DNA of 64,000 bases from Deltaproteobacteria bacterium. GTDB lineage: Bacteria; Myxococcota_A; Polyangia; Haliangiales; JADYYK01. Made by a program: the position numbers and the translations under genes. The notes under the pieces were generated by a model that searched no databases, had not been told where the DNA came from, and was given only the letters and a program-made list of their open reading frames with translations. The stretch covers positions 50,418-114,417 of the forward strand of contig JADYYK010000210.1 of assembly GCA_020853705.1 (NCBI GenBank), read 5' to 3'. This document shows, piece by piece, positions 34,404 to 42,911 of the stretch (positions are counted from its first letter, which is position 1; every line of letters starts with the position of its first letter).

Positions 34404-35693
34404 TCAGGTGGTCTCGGGCGGGCTGGGTGCTGCGGCTGGCGGCGGTGCAGGAGCGGCCTCGGCGGGAGCGCTCGGGGCGGCGGCGGGAGCTGCGCTCGGC
34501 TCAGTGCTGGGCGCGTCGGAAGCGCCCGGAGCGCCAGGCGCGGCAGACGCGGCGGGCGCGCCGGCGACTGCGCCGGGGGCGCCGGGGCCGCCCGGGCGGT
34601 TGTTGCGGTTGCGGCCGCGACCGCCGCGCCGACGGCGGCGCTTGTTGGGATCGCGGGGGGTCTCGCCGGGGGCGCCGGTGGGGGCGCGATCGTCGGTGCC
34701 GGTGGCGCCGGTGGCGCTCACGGGCGCGTTCGGATCGACGGGCGCGTTCGGATCCACGGGCGGGCGCGGGCCGCGGTTGTCGCGGCGCGGACCGCCGGGG
34801 CCGCCACCCGGAGCACCCTCGCGGCGGGGGCCAGGGCCGCCGGGACGACCGCCACCGGGACGGCCGGGGCCGCCACCGGGACGCGGGCCACGGCCGCGGT
34901 TGCGATCACCCTCGGGCCCACCGGGAGCACCAGGGGCGCCAGGCGCGCCAGGCACACCCGGCGCCGCGCCGAAGCCAGGACGACCGGGGCCGCCGCCGGG
35001 ACGGCCACCACGACGCGGACCGCGCGGACGATCACCACCGCCGGGCGCATCACCAGGTGCGCCAGGCGCGCCGGGGCGGCCAGCGCCGCGCGGATCACCA
35101 GGACGACCACCGGGCCGACCACGGCCACCGGGACGTCCACCCGGACCACCGCGACCCTTGCGGTCTCGATCACCGCCCGCGCTCGGATCACGGGTCAGCA
35201 TCCAGCCCTCGCCGCCGCTGGGGGTCGGGCCGGCGTTGCGCTCCTCCTTGGGGAGACCATCGCGACCCAGAACCATGCGATTCGCGCCACCGCTGGCACC
35301 ACCGGGCGCGCCGCCACCGCCGGGGAAGCCACGTCCACCGCCGCCGCCTGGACCACCACGACCACCCTTGCGCTTGTCGTCACGGCCGGCCGCGCGCAGG
35401 TCGGTCACCAGGTCGATGACGTAGTAGAACTCGCCCACCTTCTTGCCGCCCTTGGGCTCGGCCTCGCCCGAGAAGACGCGCACCAGACGCACCTTGGCGG
35501 CGCGCTCGCCGACGGCCTCGACCGCCTCGACGAGGCGCGCGAGGCGGTCGCCGGTCACGCCGAGGTCGACGCCCAGGCGCTCGGTGAGCTGCTCGCCCTC
35601 GACGCCCTCGGCGACCAGCTTGGCCTTGGCCTGGCCTGCGCGGATCACGGCGGATCCGCTGAACTCGGTGATGGTCTTCATCGCGACTGACAT
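34404..35693 (-). CDS. Gly/Arg/Pro-rich disordered protein with small N-terminal domain
   Basis: A 429-residue protein. Residues 1-95 look folded (MSVAMKTITEFSGSAVIRAG, then VTGDRLARLVEAVEAVGERAAKVRLVRVFSGEAEP and GEFYYVIDLVTDL). The rest is low complexity: RGG and GRPGG motifs, collagen-like GAP/GAPG triplets, RGRGPRPGGG, an Arg cluster KRRRRRGGRGRNRNNRPGG, and an Ala/Pro tail. There is no signal peptide, so this is not an exported collagen. RGG-rich disorder with an Arg patch is typical of RNA-binding, condensate-forming proteins. That function is inferred from composition only. A tandem duplication lies at about 34720-34755 (VDPNAP twice). Confidence 0.65.
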   Translation of the reverse strand: MSVAMKTITEFSGSAVIRAGQAKAKLVAEGVEGEQLTERLGVDLGVTGDRLARLVEAVEAVGERAAKVRLVRVFSGEAEPKGGKKVGEFYYVIDLVTDLRAAGRDDKRKGGRGGPGGGGGRGFPGGGGAPGGASGGANRMVLGRDGLPKEERNAGPTPSGGEGWMLTRDPSAGGDRDRKGRGGPGGRPGGRGRPGGRPGDPRGAGRPGAPGAPGDAPGGGDRPRGPRRGGRPGGGPGRPGFGAAPGVPGAPGAPGAPGGPEGDRNRGRGPRPGGGPGRPGGGRPGGPGPRREGAPGGGPGGPRRDNRGPRPPVDPNAPVDPNAPVSATGATGTDDRAPTGAPGETPRDPNKRRRRRGGRGRNRNNRPGGPGAPGAVAGAPAASAAPGAPGASDAPSTEPSAAPAAAPSAPAEAAPAPPPAAAPSPPETT

Positions 35694-35776
35694 GGGACTC
35701 GCAACCTAGCACACGCGCGCGCCCGGAAGGCAGCGCTGCGGCTTGCCGCCATGCAGGTTTTGTGGTCTGAAGGCGC

Positions 35777-36106
35777 ATGGCGACCTCAGGCCTCAGTCAC
35801 GAGGTGTTCTCCTTCCTGCCCGACGTGGTCTGGTACCTGACCCACAACGGCAAGGACATGTGGTGTCGCGCGCCTTACGGGTTCTTCTTCACGTCGGCCG
35901 AGGCCGCGACCAGGTTCGTACCCAGCGCGGGCGCCAGCTTCGACCTGGTCCCCATCGGGGTGCAGTCCAGACACCTGGTGTCCGAGGACGGCCTGGCCGC
36001 GATGCGCCAGCTGCGCGTGACGCGCATCTTCGTTGACCCCGAGATCGACCCCAAGACCGGGGATGTGTTCGGGAAGATCCTGAGGATCGAGGCCGAGGTC
36101 AACTAG
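35777..36106 (+). CDS. Conserved hypothetical protein, 109 aa
   Basis: A small soluble protein of unknown function with coding character: MATSGLSHEVFSFLPDVVWY, CRAPYGFFFTSAEAATRFVP, FDLVPIGVQSRHLVSEDGLA and DPKTGDVFGKILRIEAEV. It is hydrophobic-aromatic and probably an alpha/beta fold. It starts at ATG 35777, divergent from the Gly-rich gene, and its TAG stop shares the bases CTAG with the convergent PHP gene. No motif was recognised. Confidence 0.6.
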   Translation: MATSGLSHEVFSFLPDVVWYLTHNGKDMWCRAPYGFFFTSAEAATRFVPSAGASFDLVPIGVQSRHLVSEDGLAAMRQLRVTRIFVDPEIDPKTGDVFGKILRIEAEVN

Positions 36107-36936
36107 GCGGCGGGCGGGCGGCGGGCTGCGGAGCGCGCGCGCAGGCGGTCCAGGCCGGCGGCGTCGAGGCCCTCGCCGCCGGGGCCGAGCTTGCCGGGGG
36201 CGTGGAAGTCGCTGCCGCCGGTGGGCAGCAGGCGCAGGCGCTCGGCGTGGCGCAGGTAGTACAGGCGCTGCTCGGTGCTGTGCTCGGGGTGGTAGATCTC
36301 GATGCCGTCGAGGCCGAAGCGCTGCAGGGTGTCGAGGGTGGCGGCGTCGAGATCGTAGATCCCGGGGTGCGCCACCGAGGTCACGCCGCCAGCGGCCTGG
36401 CACAGGGCGATCATGCGCTCGACCGCGGGCAGGCGGCGCGGCACGTGGCCAGGGCGGCCGGTCGCCAGCAGCCGCTTGAAGGCCTCGTCCATGGTAGCGA
36501 CCTGGCCGGCGGCGATCAGGGCGCGCGCCAGGTGTGGCCGCCCCGGCGCGGCGTCGCCGGCGAACTTCAGCACCACGTCGCGCTCGACCGGGAAGCCCAG
36601 CTCGGCGAGGCGGGCCAGGGCGCGCGCCAGGTGGGCGTGGCGCTCGGTGCGCGCAGCGGCCAGCGCGCTGTCGAGGTCGGCGGCGTGGCGGTCCACGAAG
36701 TAGGCCAGGATGTGGAGCTCGCGTCCGCCGAGGTCGCATGACATCTCGACCCCGGGTACGAAGTCGAGGCCCAGCGCCTGCGCGCGCGCGGCGGCCGCGG
36801 CGTGGCCCGCGAAGGTGTCGTGATCGGTCAGCGCCAGCGCGGCGACGCCAGCACGATGGGCGAGATCGACCACGGCGGCGGCGTCGAGGACGCCATCGGA
36901 GGCGGTCGAGTGCAGGTGCCCATCGAAGTGCGACAT
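36103..36936 (-). CDS. PHP-domain phosphoesterase (RNase AM/YciV-like)
   Basis: A 277-residue metal-dependent phosphoesterase. The PHP motifs are clear: FDGHLHSTASDG (H7, H9), ALALTDHDTFAGH, GVEMSCD, GGVTSVAHPGIYD, GIEIYHPEHS and GGSDFHAPGK. Length and motif order match the YciV/TrpH branch (3',5'-nucleotide bisphosphate phosphatase and 5'-3' RNase), not the PHP domain of DNA polymerase. It likely processes RNA ends or pAp. Start at ATG 36936; the reading frame is open upstream, but MSHFDGHLH begins the domain. It lies downstream of a triple hairpin repeat. Confidence 0.88.
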   Translation of the reverse strand: MSHFDGHLHSTASDGVLDAAAVVDLAHRAGVAALALTDHDTFAGHAAAAARAQALGLDFVPGVEMSCDLGGRELHILAYFVDRHAADLDSALAAARTERHAHLARALARLAELGFPVERDVVLKFAGDAAPGRPHLARALIAAGQVATMDEAFKRLLATGRPGHVPRRLPAVERMIALCQAAGGVTSVAHPGIYDLDAATLDTLQRFGLDGIEIYHPEHSTEQRLYYLRHAERLRLLPTGGSDFHAPGKLGPGGEGLDAAGLDRLRARSAARRPPAA

Positions 36937-36993
36937 GACTGCGACTATGACACGGAGGCGGAGGTCGGAGGCCGAGGTCGGAACCGGAGCCGA

Positions 36994-37126
36994 ACACATT
37001 GCCCCAGCTACGCTGGGTCGATGTGGAGGCGGAGCCGGACACATTGCCCCAGCTACGCTGGGTCTATGTGGAGGTCGGAGCCGGAGCCGGACACATTGCC
37101 CCAGCTACGCTGGGTCTATGTGGCAG
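36994..37126. repeat. Three copies of a hairpin-bearing repeat
   Basis: ACACATTGCCCCAGCTACGC is found at 36994, 37039 and 37091, each continuing TGGGTC(G/T)ATGTGG. Starts are 45 and 52 bp apart, separated by purine-rich GGAGGCGGAGCCGG-type spacers. Each copy can form CCCAG-CTACG-CTGGG. The third copy includes the TAG stop of the 37105-37902 gene in its loop. It is a REP-like or terminator-like array between two minus-strand genes. The rest of the gap (36937-36993) shows nothing else. Confidence 0.9.
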
Positions 37127-37902
37127 CGATCGCACACCCAGCGCTGCGCTGCCGACCAGCGCGTGGGCGCGGAGCAGCGCGCGCACGGCGGGCCGTACAG
37201 CAGCGGGTTGGTGGGCAGGCGCGGACGCACGCGGAGGTCGAGCATGCGCGGCGCGCGCGGACGCGGGCCGGGCGGTGCGACGAGGGGGGCGTCGGGGGCG
37301 GCGCCGTCACCAGCTGCAGCAGGCGCGTCGTCACCAGGCGCGGGCGCGGGCGCGCGCACGCGGGCCTGCGCGGCGGCCGCCAGTGCGCCGTCGGCGGGCG
37401 TGGCGCGCGTGGTCAGCACGGCGCCCCAGGCGCCGAGGGCGCTGCCGACCAGCAGCGCGGGGAGCCCGAGGCCCAGCCGCACCGGCATCTCGGCGCCCCA
37501 GTCGGGACGCAGCATCACCACCAGCAGGCCGCCCATCGCGGCGACCGCGCAGCCCAGCATGGCGACCCGCGCCAGCGCGCGTCCGCCGCCGCGCAGCCGC
37601 GCCAGCAGCGCGGCGATCACCACCGCCGCCGACGCCCCCAGGGCGACCACATAGGTCACGCCGGCCGAGGCCAGGAACCAGCGCTGGCGCTGCCGCTCGA
37701 TGCCGACGTCGCGGAAGCGCTGCACATGGCAGCGGCGCGAGTTGCCGTCGTCGAAGCAGGCCTCCACGGTGCTGAGGCCGATGCGCACGCTGACCAGGGA
37801 CGACTCCATGCTCCACCAGCGCCGGGCGTGGGCCGACCACAGGATCAGCAGCGCGGCCAGCAGCGCGAGCAACACGGGGAGCCAGGACCGGCGCACGCCC
37901 AC
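37105..37902 (-). CDS. Multi-helix membrane protein with C-terminal Cys-pair motif
   Basis: A 265-residue protein. One N-terminal membrane helix (MGVRRSWLPVLLALLAALLILW) is followed by an external segment with two cysteines (CFDDGNSRRC) and at least three further helices (about 80-175). A long Pro/Ala-rich linker leads to a short end motif GPPCARCSAPTRWSAAQRWVCDRCH, two CxxC pairs that should bind one zinc ion. No family is recognised. Starts at GTG 37902. Its stop is in the loop of a repeat hairpin. Confidence 0.65.
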   Translation of the reverse strand: MGVRRSWLPVLLALLAALLILWSAHARRWWSMESSLVSVRIGLSTVEACFDDGNSRRCHVQRFRDVGIERQRQRWFLASAGVTYVVALGASAAVVIAALLARLRGGGRALARVAMLGCAVAAMGGLLVVMLRPDWGAEMPVRLGLGLPALLVGSALGAWGAVLTTRATPADGALAAAAQARVRAPAPAPGDDAPAAAGDGAAPDAPLVAPPGPRPRAPRMLDLRVRPRLPTNPLLYGPPCARCSAPTRWSAAQRWVCDRCHIDPA

Positions 37903-37970
37903 ATGCTACTTGCTGCGCGGCCCGCTTCAAGGTCGTTGCAATGACCCGGCGACGAGCTGACCATCGCGCC

Positions 37971-38690
37971 ATGGCAGACGATCTGGAACGACGCGTGGCG
38001 AGCCTGTCGCGACAGCTGCGCGTCACGCAGGTGATCGCGGTGCTCGGGGTGGCCACCGCGCTGGCGAGCTACGTCTACGGCCGCTGGGCCGCCAAGCGCA
38101 GCGCGGGGGCCGGCAGCGCGCAGCGCGTCGTCATCAAGGATCTGCGCGGCTCCAGCGAGCTCTTGCCCGGGCGCCTGCTGCTGCGCGACGGCCAGGGCCG
38201 GCTGCGCGTCGAGCTCGGCGTCGAGCCGACCGCGACCCACCTGGTGCTGTCCGACTCCAGCGGCCACGCGGTGGCCCAGCTGACCGCGGCCACGCCGACC
38301 GAGGCCGGCGCCGACCCGGCCCCGCTGTCGGCGCTGGCGCTGGGCGCCGCCGGTGAGGCGCAGGCGCTGCTGCGCGCCGGCAACGGCGGTCTGCTGCTGT
38401 CCGATGGCGCCACCGACCGGGTCCGCCTGGGCTTCGCCGACTCGAGCAGCGCCCTCGCCCTGGCCAGCGCCGACGGCAAGCAGGCCGCCGCCCTGGCCGC
38501 CCAGCCCGGCCCCGAGCCAGCGCTGACCGCGCGCGACGACGCCGCCCAGGCCCACCTCCGGGTCAGCCTCGGCGGCGGCGCACCTGCGCTCGAGTTGCAG
38601 GACGACGCCCACAGCGACGGCGCCCTGCTGGCCCCCGCCCGCCTCAAGCTGGGCGGCGCCGGCGGCAAGGAGCGCGTGCTCACACCTTAG
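37971..38690 (+). CDS. Membrane-anchored beta-rich hypothetical protein
   Basis: A 239-residue protein: a short charged N-terminus, one membrane helix (about 22-38, VIAVLGVATALASYVYG), then repeated short strands of similar form, such as RLLLRDGQGRLRVELGVEP, HLVLSDSSGHAVAQLT, GLLLSDGATDRVRLGFAD and LTARDDAAQAHLRVSLGGG. Such D-x-x-G strand repeats suggest a beta-solenoid-like fold. Its end overlaps the convergent gene by 11 bp. The function is unknown. Confidence 0.6.
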   Translation: MADDLERRVASLSRQLRVTQVIAVLGVATALASYVYGRWAAKRSAGAGSAQRVVIKDLRGSSELLPGRLLLRDGQGRLRVELGVEPTATHLVLSDSSGHAVAQLTAATPTEAGADPAPLSALALGAAGEAQALLRAGNGGLLLSDGATDRVRLGFADSSSALALASADGKQAAALAAQPGPEPALTARDDAAQAHLRVSLGGGAPALELQDDAHSDGALLAPARLKLGGAGGKERVLTP

Positions 38691-40317
38691 CGGGCCGGAT
38701 CTCGACCAGCCGCTCGGCCAGGCGCGCCTGCAGCTCGGGCCGCGGCTCCTCGGCGGCGGCGCGCTCCAGCGCGGCCACCACCTCGGCGCTCCACTGCGCC
38801 GGCGGCACCACCTCCAGCAGCCCCGCCGCCAGGGTGCGGTTGCGCACCGTCGGGCTGCGCAGCCCGGCCACCGCCAGCGCCGCGCTGAAGACACGATGGC
38901 GCCCGAGCTCCTGCAGCACGAAGTCGAGGCAGGTGTGGGCCTGGTAGGTCGGCCCGCGGCCCAGGTCATCGGCCGGCCCGGTGGCGATGGCCGCCAGTGG
39001 CAGCACCGCCTCGGCCAGCGCCACCACCTGCGCGATCCGCCCTGGATCGCCGCTCTGCAGGAGCTCCCACCACAGCGAGTCCTCCAGCGGCTCGGCGTGC
39101 AGCCGCGCCAGACCCGCCGGCCACAGATCCAGCCCGATGGCCTCGCTGAGCTGCCAGGCCAGCCGGCGCTCGCGCACGTCGTCCCCGAGGTAGGCCGCCG
39201 CGACCTCGGCGCGCCACGCCGGCCGCGCCAGCAGCGCATCGCAGCGCGCGGTCAGCGCCTGGCGCACCGCCGCGCTGAAGCCCTGGGCCTCGCGCGCCTG
39301 CCACAGCTCCTGCGGCGGCGCCGCCGCGCCGTCCTCCAGCGCCAGCGTGCGCCCGACCCCGCCGCGCAGCCACGCGCGCACGCTGCTGACCAGCGCCAGC
39401 CGGGGCAGCCGATCGCAGCGCTTCTCCATGACACCCAGCAGCGCGGTCAGCACCCTTGCCCCATCGGCATAGCTGTCGATGTCCTCCGCCGGCCCACCGC
39501 GCAGCAGCGCGCCCACGATGCGACAGGCGCCATCGATCAGCGCGTCGTCGGCGCCCTCTGGCGTCACCGCGTCGAGCGCGTCGCCGAGGCCGCCCTCGCT
39601 GGCGCACAGGTACGCCAGGTACTCGTTCATGACCTCGTTGGCGCAGCCCTCGCGCAGCAGCCACGCCGCCAGATCGGGCCGCCGCGCCGCCAGCGGGGCC
39701 AGCCGCTCGACCAGGTGGATCTTGCCCCAGCCGCGCACGGCGCGCGCCATCTGCCACCACAGGTCGGTCGGATCGTCGACCAGGTTGGCCACCGCGACCG
39801 CGGCGTACAGCGTGAACTCGTCGTGACGCCCGAGCAGCATCAGCTCGGTGACGTCCTCGGGCGCGCCCGAGACCCCGAGCAGCACGATGCCCAGCTTGAG
39901 CGGCTCGCGGTGCGCCGCCGCCCCGATCAGCCAGCGCGCCGCGTCGCGCACCTCGGCGCGCGTCAGCCGGCGCTGCTCGGCCAGCCGATCCACGATGGCG
40001 TCGGCGTGCGCCGCCACCGAGCCACGCATGACCAGCTCGTACAGCGCGCCGCGCGCGTGGTCGCCGCCGGTGCGCGCCAGCCGCTCCAGCGAGAACAGCA
40101 CGCTCGACACCACGTCGGCCTGGTCACGCGCGCTGGCGCTGCCCAGGTGGTGGGTCACGATGCCGTCGAGCGCGCCGCTGGCATAGCGCACCCGGTTGAT
40201 GGCCGGCGGCTCGTCGGGCAGCGGCAGCGAGGCCCGGCCGTCCCAGGCCCGGATGGCCGACAAGATCGACGGTCGGTCCTGCCAGGGCCAGGGCTGCGAT
40301 GTGCCCGACGATGACAC
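38680..40317 (-). CDS. Large helical (HEAT-like) protein of unknown function
   Basis: A 545-residue soluble protein made almost entirely of amphipathic helices, for example VVSSVLFSLERLARTGGD, LKLGIVLLGVSGAPEDV, ELMLLGRHDEFTLYAAVAVANLVDD, PRLALVSSVRAWLRGGV and ALERAAAEEPRPELQARLAERL. It is too irregular to count repeats but fits an alpha-solenoid. It has no catalytic motif, no signal peptide and no membrane segment. It lies 22 bp upstream of the cell-wall hydrolase gene on the same strand and may be expressed with it. Confidence 0.65.
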   Translation of the reverse strand: MSSSGTSQPWPWQDRPSILSAIRAWDGRASLPLPDEPPAINRVRYASGALDGIVTHHLGSASARDQADVVSSVLFSLERLARTGGDHARGALYELVMRGSVAAHADAIVDRLAEQRRLTRAEVRDAARWLIGAAAHREPLKLGIVLLGVSGAPEDVTELMLLGRHDEFTLYAAVAVANLVDDPTDLWWQMARAVRGWGKIHLVERLAPLAARRPDLAAWLLREGCANEVMNEYLAYLCASEGGLGDALDAVTPEGADDALIDGACRIVGALLRGGPAEDIDSYADGARVLTALLGVMEKRCDRLPRLALVSSVRAWLRGGVGRTLALEDGAAAPPQELWQAREAQGFSAAVRQALTARCDALLARPAWRAEVAAAYLGDDVRERRLAWQLSEAIGLDLWPAGLARLHAEPLEDSLWWELLQSGDPGRIAQVVALAEAVLPLAAIATGPADDLGRGPTYQAHTCLDFVLQELGRHRVFSAALAVAGLRSPTVRNRTLAAGLLEVVPPAQWSAEVVAALERAAAEEPRPELQARLAERLVEIRPAKV

Positions 40318-40339
40318 CCACTGAGCCTAGCAGGTCGTC

Positions 40340-42094
40340 CTACTGCTTCCAGCGCAAGACTTCGATCGGGGTGCCGCCATAGCCCGAGGCGCGGATGGTC
40401 TCCTCGGCGGGCGACTGAAACAGCGCGTGCATCATCAGGTCCTCGAGGTCGAGCACCCCCGGCACGCCGCGATCCACCGTCAGCGCGCCGACATGGCGGG
40501 TGAACAGGATGAGGTCGCCCGCCTTCGGGAACGGGATGGGCCGCCCGCGCGCGTCCACGTACACGCCATCCTCGCGCGCCGCGCCGCTGTGGAGGCGCGT
40601 GGTGTACTGCTTGAGGCCCTCGCTCCAGGTGTAGGGCACGTCATGGCCCAGGCGGCGCCAGCCGTAGGTCACGAAGTCGGCGCAGTCGGAGCCCTCCAGC
40701 CGCTCCGACTGGTGGGTGCGCGCGGTGCTGCCGGCCGAGGCCCAGATGTAGGGCTGGCCATACAGCTCGGTCAGCCAGCCCAGGTAGCTGTCGTCCCGGC
40801 GCAGCGAGACCCGATGCACGCTGTCCTCCAGGCCGCCCGAGCCACGGCCCCGGCGCGCCTTGATGCCAGCGCTGACGACGCTGCGGTCGCCCGCGCGCAC
40901 CGTGAGCTGGAAGCGCATGGTGCCCAGGCCGGGACCGCCCGCAGGGGAGCGATCTGGCGTCAGCGTGGGGCGAACATCGGCCACCACGCTGCCGCGCCCG
41001 GCCCAGCCCGGGAGCGCGGTCAGGGCATAGTCGATCGACTGGTAGCTGAAGGTCCCGGTGCCGGTGTTGCTCAGGTTGTCGGAGGTCGGCTCCAGCTTGG
41101 CCCAGCTGAGCTGGACGGCGCCGGCCTCGGCCAGCGGGCGCGCGCGCACGGTGCGCTTGCCCAGCCGGACCTCGGCGGCGTCGCTGTAGAAGGTGCCGCC
41201 GACCGCGAGCAGCGCGAGCAGGGTGACCGGCTGGTCCACCCGGGCATGCTTGGGGCTGTCGTCGGGCACGCCGTCGCCGATGCGCGACACGATGTAGACG
41301 TGATCGACCGCCAGCGCCGGCCCTGGCGCCGTCGCCGGGGCGGCCCCGCGCGGCGCACCTGGCGTGCCTGGCGCGCCCTTGGCCGGGGGCGCGGGCGGCC
41401 CCTGCAGCTCGAGGTCGGCGACGCCCTTGCGCACGCGCGCCAGGAACGTCTTGCCGGGGTCGGGCTTCTGGTTGCGGTACTTCGGATCGCGCTCGCGGAA
41501 GTAGGGGTGGCCCTCGAAGGCGCGGTACTCGCTGTGGCCGATGAGGTGCGTGATCGGGAAGCGCGCCGCCAGGTCGCGCACCAGGAGGATGTTGGCCTCG
41601 ACCTGGGCGTCGGTCAGCGGCCGCTCGGCGCTGCCCACGTTCTCGACCCCGATGGCGACCTCGTTGAGGCCGATGGTGTGGCGCGCCATGGTGGTCTCGG
41701 GCATCAGCCGGTACACCGTGCCGTCCCGATCGACCACGAACTGCGCCGACACGTTGACGTCGCCGGCGGCGGCCAGCTTCTCGCGCGAGGCCGAGGCGCG
41801 CACCCGGTTGAAGCCGTTCCAGGTCGACTTGAACGACGGCGTGTCGGTCCAGTGCAGGACGATCATGCGGGGCTCGATGGTGACCGAGTCGCGGTCGTCG
41901 CCATAGTGCGCGCGCCGGTAGCTGATGGTCAGCGCGGTGCGCTCCTTGCCGAAGTCGATCGGCTTGTCGATGATCGAGAGCTGCCTGGGTACCTTCGTCG
42001 GAGGCGGCGCGCCCTTGCCAGGCGCCGCCCACAGCGCGACGCACAGCCCCGCCGTCGCGACCCCCGCTCCTGCAAAGATTGTCCACAATCGCAT
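40340..42094 (-). CDS. Bifunctional cell-wall hydrolase: amidase-2 plus NlpC/P60-like domain
   Basis: A 584-residue secreted enzyme. After a signal (MRLWTIFAGAGVATAGLCVA) comes an N-acetylmuramoyl-L-alanine amidase of the amidase-2 type: MIVLHWTDTPSFKSTWN (zinc His), RHTIGLNEVAIGVENVG, and HLIGHSEYRAFEGHP with the second His. Between about 235 and 430 is a Pro-rich linker and a beta domain. The C-terminus is an NlpC/P60-like papain fold: GSDCADFVTYGWRRLG (Cys471), GDLILFTRHVGAL (His534) and MMHALF (His556). It would cut both the glycan-stem peptide bond and peptide cross-links. Alternatives are an endopeptidase used in envelope remodelling or predation. Motifs are intact. Confidence 0.85.
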   Translation of the reverse strand: MRLWTIFAGAGVATAGLCVALWAAPGKGAPPPTKVPRQLSIIDKPIDFGKERTALTISYRRAHYGDDRDSVTIEPRMIVLHWTDTPSFKSTWNGFNRVRASASREKLAAAGDVNVSAQFVVDRDGTVYRLMPETTMARHTIGLNEVAIGVENVGSAERPLTDAQVEANILLVRDLAARFPITHLIGHSEYRAFEGHPYFRERDPKYRNQKPDPGKTFLARVRKGVADLELQGPPAPPAKGAPGTPGAPRGAAPATAPGPALAVDHVYIVSRIGDGVPDDSPKHARVDQPVTLLALLAVGGTFYSDAAEVRLGKRTVRARPLAEAGAVQLSWAKLEPTSDNLSNTGTGTFSYQSIDYALTALPGWAGRGSVVADVRPTLTPDRSPAGGPGLGTMRFQLTVRAGDRSVVSAGIKARRGRGSGGLEDSVHRVSLRRDDSYLGWLTELYGQPYIWASAGSTARTHQSERLEGSDCADFVTYGWRRLGHDVPYTWSEGLKQYTTRLHSGAAREDGVYVDARGRPIPFPKAGDLILFTRHVGALTVDRGVPGVLDLEDLMMHALFQSPAEETIRASGYGGTPIEVLRWKQ

Positions 42095-42150
42095 GTTTAC
42101 AATCCAGATCTACGCGGTAGCTTGACCGCCTCTTCCGGGAGTCGCCAGCC

Positions 42151-42561
42151 ATGAACCAGCAGCGCCTCGACGATCTGACCAAGCTCACCCTGCGCCTCAC
42201 CGTGGGCGTCCTCATGCTCCTGCACGGCATCGCCAAGCTGCGCCACGGGATCGCGCGCATCATCCTCAATGTCGAGCACCACGGCCTGCCCAGCTTCGTG
42301 GGCTATGGCGTCTTCATCGGCGAGGTGCTGGCACCGGTGGCCATCATCCTCGGGCTGTACACCCGACCAGCGGCGCTGGCGCTGGCCATCAACATGCTGT
42401 TCGCGGTCTGGCTCGCCCACATGGGCGACGTCGGCAACCTCGGCCGCGGCGGCGGCTGGGCCATCGAGCTGCAGTGGTTCTACTTCGCGGTGGCGCTGGC
42501 GGTGGCCGCGCTGGGCGGCGGTCGCTATGCGGTGCGGGGCGGCAGATCGCGCTGGGATTGA
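42151..42561 (+). CDS. DoxX-family membrane protein
   Basis: A 136-residue four-helix inner-membrane protein of the DoxX family: LTLRLTVGVLMLLHGIAKLRHG, VGYGVFIGEVLAPVAIILGLYTRPAALALAINMLFAVWLAH and the C-terminal helix WFYFAVALAVAALGGGRY. Family members associate with thiol or quinone redox and terminal oxidases, but the function of single-gene copies is unsettled. Its end overlaps the convergent response regulator by 37 bp. The ATG at 42151 has the usual DoxX start sequence. Confidence 0.85.
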   Translation: MNQQRLDDLTKLTLRLTVGVLMLLHGIAKLRHGIARIILNVEHHGLPSFVGYGVFIGEVLAPVAIILGLYTRPAALALAINMLFAVWLAHMGDVGNLGRGGGWAIELQWFYFAVALAVAALGGGRYAVRGGRSRWD

Positions 42562-42911
42562 TCCCCGCTCAGCAGCTCGGTCAGACAGCGCCGCAGCGCC
42601 TGCACGTCGAACGGCTTGGTGAAGCAGGCGCGCACCTTGTGGGCGCTGGCCACCAGCTCGGCGTCGCGCGCCGCGCTGACCACGACCACGTGCGCGACCT
42701 GCGCCGCCAGCGCCGCCACCAGCGCCGACCCCTTCAGCCGCGGCACCGACAGATCCACGATGGCCACCGCGACCTCGCCCGCCGCCGCCACCGCCGCGAC
42801 CGCCTCGTCACCGGCGAAGGCGCGCAGCGGCTCGCCCCCGGCATCCACCACCATCAGCGTGAGCAGCTCGCTGATGTCCGCATCGTCCTCGACGATCAGA
42901 ACCCGCCTCAT
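42525..42911 (-). CDS. Single-domain response regulator
   Basis: A 128-residue receiver-only protein. Acidic pair D9-D10 (LIVEDDAD), phospho-acceptor D53 (AIVDLSVPRLKG), switch residue S79 (VVVVSAARD) and Lys99 (CFTKPFD) are all present. There is no output domain, so it works by protein contact or as a phosphate relay. Its ATG overlaps the stop of the upstream histidine kinase (ATGA at 42908-42911), making the kinase the obvious partner. Confidence 0.9.
   Translation of the reverse strand: MRRVLIVEDDADISELLTLMVVDAGGEPLRAFAGDEAVAAVAAAGEVAVAIVDLSVPRLKGSALVAALAAQVAHVVVVSAARDAELVASAHKVRACFTKPFDVQALRRCLTELLSGDQSQRDLPPRTA

Noticed and set aside
36994..37126. Possible short CRISPR array
   Set aside because: Only three units, the unit carries its own hairpin, the spacers are purine-rich and similar to each other, and there are no cas genes.
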